This document shows, in pieces, positions 1-6,997 of a stretch of DNA of 7,622 bases; the stretch's first letter is position 1, and every line of letters begins with the position of its first letter. This DNA is from Pirellulales bacterium (GTDB lineage: Bacteria > Planctomycetota > Planctomycetia > Pirellulales > JALHLM01), in the NCBI GenBank assembly GCA_022844585.1, contig JALHLM010000292.1, forward strand, positions 1 to 7,622. Reading direction: 5' to 3'. The notes under the pieces were generated by a model. It saw only the letters and a program-made list of their open reading frames with translations, did no database searches and was not told the origin of the DNA. The position numbers and the translations under genes are program-made.

Positions 1-1372
1 ACACGCCCGTCATCACGGCGGGCGCGACTTCATAGGTCGCTTCAATGATGACATCCGTGCGACTGCGCGGATCGCCATCCTTTTCTCCTTGTTTCGCTTC
101 CCAATCGACCAAGTGCTGATAGATGTTCTCGGAAATAATGATCCCCAAGTCAGCGACTTCGCCGATGGCGATCGCAATGCCGGCCAACGACATGATGTTG
201 GCGTCGATCTGAAACCACCGCATACCAATAAACGACATCAGCACGGCCATTGGCAACGTGAGCGCCACGATTACGCTGGCCCTGAAATGCAGCAAGAACA
301 GGACGATCACGACAGCAGTGATCACAAGTTCTTCGCGCAGCGACTCGGTCAGCGTCGCGACCGTTTCGTCGACGAGGCCTGTGCGATCGTACACCGAAAC
401 GACCTTGACTCCCTTGAGGCTCGGTTCCAACTGCTGGAGCTTTTCGCGGACGCGCGCAATGACGGCTCGCGGGTTTTCGCCGAATCGCATGACGACAACG
501 CCGCCGACGGCCTCGGAGCCGTTCAAGTCGATCGCGCCGCTACGGTAGTCGGGCCCCAGTTGGACTTGAGCCAGATCGCGAATACGCACAGGCACGCCGT
601 CGCGCGTCAGCACGACCGTTTTCTCGATATCGGCGAGTGACTGCTTGGCGTCCTTGTTCTGGCCGATAAAGCCGCGGCCACGGACGACATATTCCATGCC
701 CCCCGATTCAACCGTCTTCGCGCCGACGTCAATATTGGAATCCTTCACCGCCGTGATGAGCCGCTCTAGCGTCACGTCATGGAAGCGCAGGGCGTCCGGA
801 TCGACCTCAATCTGGTATTGGCGGACGTATCCGCCGACGCTGGCGACTTCGCTCACACCTTGCACCGACTGCAACTCGTACTTAATGACGTAGTCCTGCA
901 TGGTGCGCAGCTCGGACAGGTTCATACCCGGCGGACCTTCCAATACGTAGTAGAAGATCTGCCCGAGCGCCGTGGCATCCGGTCCCAGCGTCGGTGTGAC
1001 GCCCTCAGGCAGCGTGGCGATCGCGGTTCCCAGCCGCTCCAGCACGCGCGAACGTGCCCAGTAAAAATCTACGCCGTCGTCAAAGGTGATCTGCACAAAG
1101 CTGTAACCGAACATGCTCTTGCCGCGCACGCTTTCCGCATGCGGAACAGTTAGGAGCGCGACAGATAGCGGATAGGTGACCTGGTCCTCGACGTCCTTGG
1201 GCGAGCGACCCGGCCACTCCGTAAACACGATCACCTGGTTCTCGCCGACGTTCGGAATCGCGTCGATGGGAATGTTCAGTGCGCAATAGCCCCCGAAGGC
1301 CGCGATCGCAATCGCGGCAAACAAGGTCAGCACCGGCTGTCGAACGCAGAATTCAATCAAACTGCGGAGCAT
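1..1372 (-). CDS. cusA: CusA/CzcA-type heavy-metal efflux RND permease, N-terminal 457 residues (runs off left edge)
   Basis: This is the inner-membrane proton/metal antiporter of a tripartite RND efflux pump. The frame is open from ATG at 1372 to the window edge with no stop, so the C-terminal half is missing. It aligns along its whole visible length with E. coli CusA as I remember it: TM1 at about 13-32, then the PN1/PN2 porter region with TYPL, YWARSRVLE, LGPDAT and VASVGG blocks, then TM2-TM4 at about 347-412. Asp408 in the GEVADLG segment matches the proton-relay Asp405 of E. coli CusA. Met394 matches Met391 of the methionine relay, but the equivalents of Met271, Met403 and Met410 are Tyr276, Val406 and Ile413. 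The start lies 2 nt after the cusB stop, with a GGGGG purine tract 7 nt upstream, so translation is probably coupled to cusB. Family assignment is secure; Cu/Ag specificity is inferred from the CusB partner. Confidence 0.95.
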   Translation of the reverse strand, partial: MLRSLIEFCVRQPVLTLFAAIAIAAFGGYCALNIPIDAIPNVGENQVIVFTEWPGRSPKDVEDQVTYPLSVALLTVPHAESVRGKSMFGYSFVQITFDDGVDFYWARSRVLERLGTAIATLPEGVTPTLGPDATALGQIFYYVLEGPPGMNLSELRTMQDYVIKYELQSVQGVSEVASVGGYVRQYQIEVDPDALRFHDVTLERLITAVKDSNIDVGAKTVESGGMEYVVRGRGFIGQNKDAKQSLADIEKTVVLTRDGVPVRIRDLAQVQLGPDYRSGAIDLNGSEAVGGVVVMRFGENPRAVIARVREKLQQLEPSLKGVKVVSVYDRTGLVDETVATLTESLREELVITAVVIVLFLLHFRASVIVALTLPMAVLMSFIGMRWFQIDANIMSLAGIAIAIGEVADLGIIISENIYQHLVDWEAKQGEKDGDPRSRTDVIIEATYEVAPAVMTGV

Positions 1373-1374
1373 GG

Positions 1375-3429
1375 TCAGGCCCCCACTTTCGCAGCTTGTT
1401 CCGTGGAGCGTTTCTCCACTTTTTCAGGCGGCTTTCCTCGCACGGGAAACGTATCGACTTTTTCGCCGCAGCGTAACATTTCGCTGCCAAAATAGGGATT
1501 CACGAGCGAGTCATTCGCTTGCAACCAATCGCCCCCGCCCTCGGGCACCATCGGGCAATAGAAATGTGTGAAGGGCTTCGTGGCCTGCTCGCCGCGAACT
1601 TGCGTGGCCAATCGGACGATCGCGTGGCTGATCGGCTTGAAGTCCTTGCGAGCGCCGGCCAGATCTTGATGATGCAGGTGTTCCGACTTGGTGACGATCT
1701 GCTGAATCTGCTGCGCCGCAGCCTCCGGCAAGGATGTTAGCGCCAACTCCGCCGCGGCGCGATGCAAGGTCTGTACCGCGGCCGCCGCCGGTTTCTGATC
1801 GGCCGCTAGCGCCTGTTGGACAGTGAAGTAAGCCGTGTAGAGCTCTTCGACCTGCCGCCCAGCCTCACCATCAAGCGCTGCCACTTCGTAGTCGTCGAAC
1901 CTGAGTGGTCCCCCCGGCGCCTTTAGCTTCGCGACGGCTCTCGCCGGATCGATGAGACTGGGCTTGCCGGCCAATTGCATTTGAGAATCAATCAGAAAGT
2001 TACCCGAGGTCGCGACCTTCTCGCCGACCTTAAGTCCGTCGAGGATGATGACCTTGTCTGCCAGGATGGGACCGATCGTGACGGGGCGGATTTCAAAGCG
2101 CCCCGGCTCTGTTTCCACGTAGACGAGGCTGTTTCCGCCGGCGAGCAACACCGCGGAGCGCGGGACAAAGATCGACTCCGGCTGCGGAAGTGGCTGGTCG
2201 GTGAAACCGTATTGCGACGTCGGCACGAGGTCCATCCCGCATATCGGACACTGTCCCGGTTCGTCGCGAATAATCTGTGGATGCATGGGACTGATCCACT
2301 TGCCCGCCAAGTCTTGATCGAAGACGGCTCCTTGCGGCTCCAACGGGAGATTCACCGTGGCGGCTGCATAGTCCCCTGGACGAAGTCGCTTCTGATCGTT
2401 GAGCAGTTCCACGCGTACGCCGACGGTTCGCGTCGTCGGGTCGACCGTGGGATCGATGAACGCCACGCGGCCAATTAACTTTTCGCTCGGCATCGACTGG
2501 ACTGTCGCCTCGACCGTCTGCCCGAAACGCACCCGCGTGGCGTCCTCGGGAAAGAGTTCCAGCATGAGCCACACGGTGGAAAGTTCGGCGATGCGATAAA
2601 TGGGATCGCCCGCCTTGACATAGCCTCCTTCGACGGCCGATTTTTCCACGACCGTTCCCCCCTGAGGCGCATAGATCGTCAAGCGCGATTGAGCCGCACC
2701 CGTGTGCTCCAGTTCCGCAAGTTGCTCATCGGTGACCCCGAACTCGCGCAAGCGTTGCCGCGTGTTGTCCGCCAAGGCGGATTGCGCCTGACGGACTGCC
2801 GGCACGCCGGCAACAGCCTGCAGGGCGCGCCGGGCTTCGAGATACTCGACTTGGGCGGAATACAGTTGCGGGCTGTAGATCACCGCGAGGTGGTCGCCTC
2901 GCTTGATATCAATGCCGGTGTAATCCGCGAACAGGCGTTCCAGACGTCCGTCGATGTAGGCCGCGATCGTGGCCTGACGGCTCTCATCAATGGCAATCGC
3001 GCCGACCGTGTGAATCGAATCCGTCAGCGTCGCGCTTTCCACCGGACTGGTCTGGATGTTGGCCAATCGTCGCTGGGCAGGCTCGATCTTCACAGCGAGC
3101 GCATTGATGTCGTCCGCTCCCGTGTTCGACGCCGGCACCAGCTCCATCCCACAGATGGGACAACGACCGGGCGACGGCTGCCGAATCTGGGGATGCATCG
3201 GGCAAGTGTAAACAGCGTCACCTGCGGATGTGCTCGTCGTCGCAGTGCCATCGGCGGCGGGAATCCAGCCGAACCGCTGGGCGAGTCCGACGAACGTGAC
3301 GAGTAACGTTGCAGCCAACAGAAACACGCCGAACGGCAAGAGTTTCTTTCCCAGCCACAGCGATCTTGATCGCCAGGATTGATGAGGCGCGCCGGGCTTC
3401 CCTGGATTCCGATCTGAGGGCATGGACAT
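1375..3429 (-). CDS. cusB: CusB-type RND periplasmic adaptor with two heavy-metal-binding modules and a C-terminal DUF3347-like domain
   Basis: This 684-residue membrane fusion protein should link the CusA pump to the outer membrane channel and deliver metal to the pump. An N-terminal membrane anchor lies at about 31-50. A first heavy-metal-binding module (74-100) has CPMHP at 76-80 and CPICGM at 90-95. A lipoyl/alpha-hairpin region follows (about 155-285), then the beta-barrel (about 285-360). A second module (378-404) has SPMHP at 380-384 and CPICGM at 394-399, so its first Cys is Ser380. The membrane-proximal domain spans about 420-500. A DUF3347-like domain (about 525-663) carries CPM at 625-627, an NPYFGS segment and Cys654. 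E. coli CusB is about 400 residues, so the extra length is these appended metal-binding parts. The ATG at 3429 has AAGGA 6 nt upstream; a second Met is two codons in. cusA follows after 2 nt. Metal is inferred to be Cu(I)/Ag(I). Confidence 0.94.
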   Translation of the reverse strand: MSMPSDRNPGKPGAPHQSWRSRSLWLGKKLLPFGVFLLAATLLVTFVGLAQRFGWIPAADGTATTSTSAGDAVYTCPMHPQIRQPSPGRCPICGMELVPASNTGADDINALAVKIEPAQRRLANIQTSPVESATLTDSIHTVGAIAIDESRQATIAAYIDGRLERLFADYTGIDIKRGDHLAVIYSPQLYSAQVEYLEARRALQAVAGVPAVRQAQSALADNTRQRLREFGVTDEQLAELEHTGAAQSRLTIYAPQGGTVVEKSAVEGGYVKAGDPIYRIAELSTVWLMLELFPEDATRVRFGQTVEATVQSMPSEKLIGRVAFIDPTVDPTTRTVGVRVELLNDQKRLRPGDYAAATVNLPLEPQGAVFDQDLAGKWISPMHPQIIRDEPGQCPICGMDLVPTSQYGFTDQPLPQPESIFVPRSAVLLAGGNSLVYVETEPGRFEIRPVTIGPILADKVIILDGLKVGEKVATSGNFLIDSQMQLAGKPSLIDPARAVAKLKAPGGPLRFDDYEVAALDGEAGRQVEELYTAYFTVQQALAADQKPAAAAVQTLHRAAAELALTSLPEAAAQQIQQIVTKSEHLHHQDLAGARKDFKPISHAIVRLATQVRGEQATKPFTHFYCPMVPEGGGDWLQANDSLVNPYFGSEMLRCGEKVDTFPVRGKPPEKVEKRSTEQAAKVGA
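1380..1384 (-). promoter_or_regulatory. Probable ribosome binding site of cusA
   Basis: The minus strand reads GGGGG here, 7 nt before the ATG at 1372 and inside the last codons of cusB. It supports this start and suggests that ribosomes finishing cusB can reinitiate on cusA. Confidence 0.5.
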
Positions 3430-3435
3430 GCGCTG

Positions 3436-3440
3436 TCCTT
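3436..3440 (-). promoter_or_regulatory. Ribosome binding site of cusB
   Basis: The minus strand reads AAGGA, 6 nt before the ATG at 3429. This selects that Met over the in-frame ATG at 3423 as the cusB start. Confidence 0.65.
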
Positions 3441-3499
3441 AAAAAGACTTATGCTGTGATGATGCGAAATGGCTTCAGTCGACTCGTGGAACAAAGTCG

Positions 3500-3514
3500 A
3501 TGCGCGATGCGCAT
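3500..3514. repeat. Perfect inverted repeat in the gap before cusB
   Basis: ATGCGC-GAT-GCGCAT, with 6-bp arms and a 3-nt spacer. It could be a small mRNA hairpin or a regulator half-site pair. There is no T-run after it on either strand, so it is not a standard intrinsic terminator. Confidence 0.5.
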
Positions 3515-3560
3515 GGTGCGACGATGTCGAACGAATCGGACCACGAAACCGGCGATCGGC

Positions 3561-3575
3561 GCGCAGCGGCTGCGC
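3561..3575. repeat. Perfect inverted repeat just after the Cys-rich gene
   Basis: GCGCAG-CGG-CTGCGC on the plus strand, with 6-bp arms and a 3-nt spacer. It starts 9 nt after the stop codon of the Cys-rich gene. In minus-strand RNA a U-rich stretch precedes the hairpin instead of following it, so a stabilising or processing hairpin is more likely than a terminator. Confidence 0.5.
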
Positions 3576-3584
3576 AAGAAAAGA

Positions 3585-3974
3585 TCAAATGCGCCAGTTA
3601 CAGAGCACTGGCTGCAGTGGCCGTCCGTAGAAAGGACGGAAGCCTTGATCAGTCACCGCAACAACGTCACGAATTGCCTGCTGCGATGTGCCGGCGTGTG
3701 TCAGTGGGGACGAGATCGCCCACTTCAGGAGTTGCGAATGGTCGGTCGATGGCGGAGCCGGGACGTCGGACCTGCTGTCTCCGTTGCCACAACAACAGCT
3801 CGCTTCGGGATCCGCCGTCCCACAACAGCAGTTCCCCGGTCCGCCACACTTCATCGGGGCCGACGTTACCGCTTCGCCGGCGCATGCTCCGATTGGCGCA
3901 GCAACCTGACAACCGATCGTTGCGATCAGCAGCAGCACGATCGCCCGGCCCGCGTGAGGTCGAAGTCGGAACAT
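3585..3974 (-). CDS. Small secreted Cys-rich protein between cusC and cusB, candidate metal-binding accessory
   Basis: I do not recognise a named family. The 129-residue product begins with a positively charged n-region and a hydrophobic stretch (about 11-20). An ACA sequence at 30-32 fits signal peptidase I cleavage; a weaker lipobox-like TIGC ends at Cys22. The mature part has MKC at 41-43, then CCC at 49-51 and CCC at 60-62. It has ten cysteines in total counting Cys22, Cys31 and Cys125, and ends in LCNWRI. Clustered cysteines in an exported protein encoded inside a metal efflux operon suggest metal binding, but this is inference. The start at 3974 is chosen because AGGGGAG lies directly upstream and the signal peptide then starts properly; an in-frame ATG at 3995 lacks such a site. 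The gene begins 70 nt after cusC ends and stops 155 nt before cusB. It could still be a chance reading frame, but the signal peptide and Cys pattern argue against that. Confidence 0.7.
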   Translation of the reverse strand: MFRLRPHAGRAIVLLLIATIGCQVAAPIGACAGEAVTSAPMKCGGPGNCCCGTADPEASCCCGNGDSRSDVPAPPSTDHSQLLKWAISSPLTHAGTSQQAIRDVVAVTDQGFRPFYGRPLQPVLCNWRI

Positions 3975-3976
3975 CG

Positions 3977-3983
3977 CTCCCCT
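3977..3983 (-). promoter_or_regulatory. Probable ribosome binding site of the Cys-rich gene
   Basis: The minus strand reads AGGGGAG, ending 2 nt before the ATG at 3974. The match is strong but the spacing is short. It is the main reason for preferring this start over the ATG at 3995. Confidence 0.5.
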
Positions 3984-4044
3984 GGAAGCAACCATACCAT
4001 GTATTGTCGCGGCCAGCGGCTGGAACGTCTAGAGCGCTACGAAG

Positions 4045-5559
4045 TCAATGACCCATAGTTGACGGCATTTTGGGTGAGCCTGCTGGTGTGTTCGGAAAAG
4101 CGAGCAGGTCGACTCCGACCGCTTGGCGCAGTCGCGCCACCGTCGTGGCAAGCTCTCCCTGGGCGCGGTGATACCCTAATTCCAAGTTGAGCAGTGTGCG
4201 ATAGTCCCGAATTACTCGGTCGAACGTCACCGAGTTGTTCGCCAACGATTGCTGGTCTGCCTCGAACGTCTGTCGGGCCTGCGGCAGGATCGTTTTCTCG
4301 TAAAGAACCACGGTCGCATGGCTGGCCAACGCCTGCGACCAGAGCTCGCTCAGCGTGGCATCCAACTGTTGTGCGATCTCGTCCTCCGAGGCATGGGCCG
4401 CAAAGTGCTGCCGCGTCGCCTCGGCGGTCATCGCGTCATACTTGCGCCGCCAGAGTGGAATGCTCGCCGAGACATTCAAAGTCCAGGCGTCGTCGCCCGC
4501 CCCGGGCATCGGGTCGCCCGGATCAGCGGTCATCACCATCCATCCGGCGCCAAACGCCAGTTCCGGGCGGCGTTTCAGCCTCGCCACCTGAATGCCCCAA
4601 CGCGTCGCCGCGGTGCGCAGGCGCGCGGCGTTCAGTTCGGGTTGAGCGCCTCGCGCTACTTGCCGCAGCAACTCCTCATTCCAATGCGGCAGTTCCGCCT
4701 CGATCGAGGCGGGAATCGAAATGACGGTACGCGCATCGCGACCGGCCAATCGGTTAAGCTCTGCGGTAGTTGCCGCGATTTGCTGCCGATATACGAGGCG
4801 CTGCTCGTGTAAATTGCTCAGCTCCAGCGTCGCCATCAAGACGTCGCCTGGCTGCGCGTCGCCCGTGGAAACACGGGAATTCGCCGTGCGAATCAGGGAT
4901 TCCAGTTGAGCTTCGTCGGCGTCGGTCGTCTGAAGTTGCTTGCCGAGCACGTACAACTTGTACCAGGCGGCGCGCAGATCGCCGATGACGCGCTGCCGCT
5001 CGGCCAAGTACAAGTTTTGCGCCGCCATGGCCTCCAAGTTCGCCTGCCTGGATTCAGAACGCAGCCGCCCGAGCCAGGGAATCATTTGCATCACCTGAAC
5101 TTCCGCGATCTGCTTATCCGGCACGAAATTCATCGCGTCGCCAAAGAACATCGACGAAACCGTCGGGTCAGGCAGGCTGAACGCATAGCCAGCTTTAGCC
5201 CATTCAGCGGCCGCTTCTTGTTGCATGCGGCGCAGCGAGGGATTGCCGATGATGGCCTGCGCTTCGAGTTCCGCGAGCGTTAGTGGCGCGGTCCTGGCCT
5301 GGGCAGCTGGCAACTTCTCGGGCGAAGGCAAACGAATGAACTCGCCATGCGCCCGCGCAGTCTCCAGGTGTGTGACCTGGCGAATGGCGGACGGCGGAGA
5401 AGTCGGCGGTAACGCGCGCGCTGCTGGCTGCGGTTCAATCGCCTGCGGACGCAAAGGACGGCGACTTGATTGGGGAGCTTGGCACCCGCAGATCACGCCG
5501 AGTAAAACCGCCACCGGAAGGTGACGCGACTGCCGTAAATTGCTGCGGATACCGACCAT
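4045..5559 (-). CDS. cusC: CusC/TolC-type outer membrane efflux protein
   Basis: This 504-residue protein should form the trimeric outer membrane channel through which the CusBA pump expels metal. A signal sequence with a hydrophobic stretch (about 14-23) is followed by CGCQ at 24-27. Cys26 (after Gly25) is the likelier lipidated residue, as CusC homologues are typically lipoproteins. A Pro/Ala/Arg-rich segment (about 28-90) precedes two OEP-type repeats of long amphipathic helices, at about 92-270 and 295-485. Recognisable parts include TLAELEAQAIIGNPSL near 94-109, a strand-forming stretch near 131-165, and AWTLNVSASIPLW at 358-370. The ATG at 5559 has no clear ribosome binding site. It is the first gene after a 256-nt spacer, so the operon promoter probably lies in 5560-5815. 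Family assignment is secure; the Cus label comes from its neighbours. Confidence 0.92.
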   Translation of the reverse strand: MVGIRSNLRQSRHLPVAVLLGVICGCQAPQSSRRPLRPQAIEPQPAARALPPTSPPSAIRQVTHLETARAHGEFIRLPSPEKLPAAQARTAPLTLAELEAQAIIGNPSLRRMQQEAAAEWAKAGYAFSLPDPTVSSMFFGDAMNFVPDKQIAEVQVMQMIPWLGRLRSESRQANLEAMAAQNLYLAERQRVIGDLRAAWYKLYVLGKQLQTTDADEAQLESLIRTANSRVSTGDAQPGDVLMATLELSNLHEQRLVYRQQIAATTAELNRLAGRDARTVISIPASIEAELPHWNEELLRQVARGAQPELNAARLRTAATRWGIQVARLKRRPELAFGAGWMVMTADPGDPMPGAGDDAWTLNVSASIPLWRRKYDAMTAEATRQHFAAHASEDEIAQQLDATLSELWSQALASHATVVLYEKTILPQARQTFEADQQSLANNSVTFDRVIRDYRTLLNLELGYHRAQGELATTVARLRQAVGVDLLAFPNTPAGSPKMPSTMGH

Positions 5560-5815
5560 GGATTGGGCTCTGGGATCGGCAAGGGCTGGTCGCGGCAGTG
5601 TACATCGCGCTGATCATTTTCTCGGCACAATTCGGCAAACGGGTAAAATCGATACAGTCGCCCGGCGCACTCGCCACAATTTCACGGCACAGTCATACCG
5701 GTCAGGCAAGCTAGGCAACGCGGCGGCTGCAATGGGCCAACTACGCCACCGAGATTTGCGTGGAGAAAGGAACCGCGCGCAGCAAAATCTTGGCGACGAC
5801 GGCCCCGAAGTCCGG
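5560..5815. other. 256-nt spacer upstream of cusC
   Basis: This lies between the stop of the sialidase-like gene and the cusC start, and is the most likely place for the efflux operon promoter. I see no convincing -35/-10 pair, no copper-box dyad such as TACAnnTGTA, and no intrinsic terminator for the upstream gene. The first 72 nt after the sialidase-like stop (5744-5815) remain open in the same frame and use coding-like third positions. Confidence 0.4.
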
Positions 5816-6982
5816 CTAGTTCGACGCTTTCCCGGGCATTTCGAGCACCTCGCACATGACGGTAAAGCGGTCCTGCGCGTCACGCCCCTCCCACAATGCC
5901 ACGACAGGTCCGCTCCCTGACCAAGGGGCCGCAACCACAGGATCGCTTGCTACGGTGGCAAGCTGCCGAGGCGTCGCCTCGTCCGGGCCGAGCCAAAGCG
6001 CCGCACCCGAGCGTCGCTTGAGCCAGACAATGAACGCACCGCGTTCGCTGGCGGCAATCCAGGGCTGCTCGCCTTCGCCGAGGGAACGGACCAGCGTTTG
6101 CGGCGACAATTGAAGGTTCACCGACTCGTCGCGCCGCCAAACAGTGGCGATCGAGTTGTTCGCCAAGCACGCAATCGCGCCGCCATCCATCGGGCAAGCA
6201 TCGAGCGGCCAATAATCCGCGCCGAGCATCATCGCCTCCCCGAATGTTTGACCAGCGTCGTTTGACGTGGCGATATACATGTCGCGGTTTCCGGCCAAGG
6301 AGTTTCGCCAGAGTACGTGAATGCGCTGATCGCGTCCAATGGCTAGGCTCGGATGACAACATTCGCAAACGCTGCCGTCCGGAGAACGATATACGATGAC
6401 ATTACTTGTCCAGGTCGCGCCATGATCGCGCGATGTCGATGACATGACCTCCGTCTTTCCATGGCGAAGATCCAGCCAAACGCAACACATTAGGCCGTCT
6501 AAGCCCGACGCCATGCCATGCAATCCCTCGCGCGCGGCATTCGGCGCATCGTTCACGCGGATCGGACCTTGCCAGGTTTTGCCGCCGTCCGCGGACCGGC
6601 AGGCCAGCACGTCGCCATCGCTTCCTAAACCCTTGGGGCCGCCGATCGCCGTCACGCATACCTGATCATCGACCACGGCGATGCGCGGGCCGCGTCGCAT
6701 GCCCAAGGCGACCACTCCGAGATCGGGCAATTCGCTCGGCGTCGAAAACGACTTGCCGTGATCGCTTGAGCGACAGTAGTGAATTGTGTTACGTACGCCG
6801 TAAACGACATGAATCACGCCTCGTGGATCCACAGCCGCCTGCGGCTGTTGGGGGCGCGCGGAACGCTCGCCGACCGCGAGTTCGAGCGCTGCGGCCCTGC
6901 CAGTGCCGGTGAGGCTGTTCCCCAGCAGAAGCGCCAGGGCGAAAAGGGTAGTTGAGCGGAAGTTGTGAGCAGTTGCATTCAT
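5816..6982 (-). CDS. Secreted sialidase-like beta-propeller protein with four Asp-box motifs and a CxCCH motif
   Basis: From the ATG at 6982 the product has 388 residues. An N-terminal signal peptide has its hydrophobic core at about 11-28. Four Asp boxes of the S-x-D-x-G-x-[ST]-[FW] type lie at 72-79, 130-137, 184-191 and 240-247, and mark the blades of a sialidase/BNR-like propeller. The catalytic residues of a true sialidase cannot be assigned, so enzymatic activity is not claimed. CECCH at 206-210 and CPMDGG at 263-268 stand out in a propeller and could form a metal site or disulfides; that is inference. I prefer the ATG at 6982, with AAGGA 12 nt upstream, to an in-frame GTG at 7012 that would add ten residues ahead of the signal peptide. 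It shares the strand of the efflux genes, but the 256-nt spacer makes co-transcription uncertain. Confidence 0.85.
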   Translation of the reverse strand: MNATAHNFRSTTLFALALLLGNSLTGTGRAAALELAVGERSARPQQPQAAVDPRGVIHVVYGVRNTIHYCRSSDHGKSFSTPSELPDLGVVALGMRRGPRIAVVDDQVCVTAIGGPKGLGSDGDVLACRSADGGKTWQGPIRVNDAPNAAREGLHGMASGLDGLMCCVWLDLRHGKTEVMSSTSRDHGATWTSNVIVYRSPDGSVCECCHPSLAIGRDQRIHVLWRNSLAGNRDMYIATSNDAGQTFGEAMMLGADYWPLDACPMDGGAIACLANNSIATVWRRDESVNLQLSPQTLVRSLGEGEQPWIAASERGAFIVWLKRRSGAALWLGPDEATPRQLATVASDPVVAAPWSGSGPVVALWEGRDAQDRFTVMCEVLEMPGKASN

Positions 6983-6997
6983 GGAATTGTGAATTCC
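6983..6997. repeat. Inverted repeat overlapping the initiation region of the sialidase-like gene
   Basis: GGAATT-GTG-AATTCC on the plus strand, with 6-bp arms and a 3-nt spacer, directly abutting the ATG at 6982. In the mRNA the upstream arm includes most of the AAGGA ribosome binding sequence (6995-6999), so a hairpin here could mask it. It could also be an operator. Confidence 0.45.

Noticed and set aside
89..640. 183-residue plus-strand open frame at the left end
   Set aside because: It lies wholly antisense to cusA, whose frame matches the RND family throughout. Its composition (many Asp, Arg, His, Gln) is typical of a reverse-strand shadow.
2689..3306. 205-residue plus-strand open frame
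   Set aside because: It is antisense to the adaptor core of cusB and has no recognisable motif.
3449..3514. 21-codon minus-strand frame ending 19 nt before cusB, as a possible leader peptide
   Set aside because: There is no ribosome binding site and no attenuator-like hairpin pair or metal-binding residue run; a frame this short is expected by chance.
3309..4058. 249-residue plus-strand open frame across the cusB 5' end, the gap and the Cys-rich gene
   Set aside because: It is Arg-rich and domain-free, and runs antisense to a well-supported cusB start and a signal-peptide gene. It looks like a GC-driven shadow.
5560..5815. CopY/BlaI- or CueR-type operator for the efflux operon
   Set aside because: A TGTACA near 5599 drew attention, but no full TACAnnTGTA or other convincing dyad is present.
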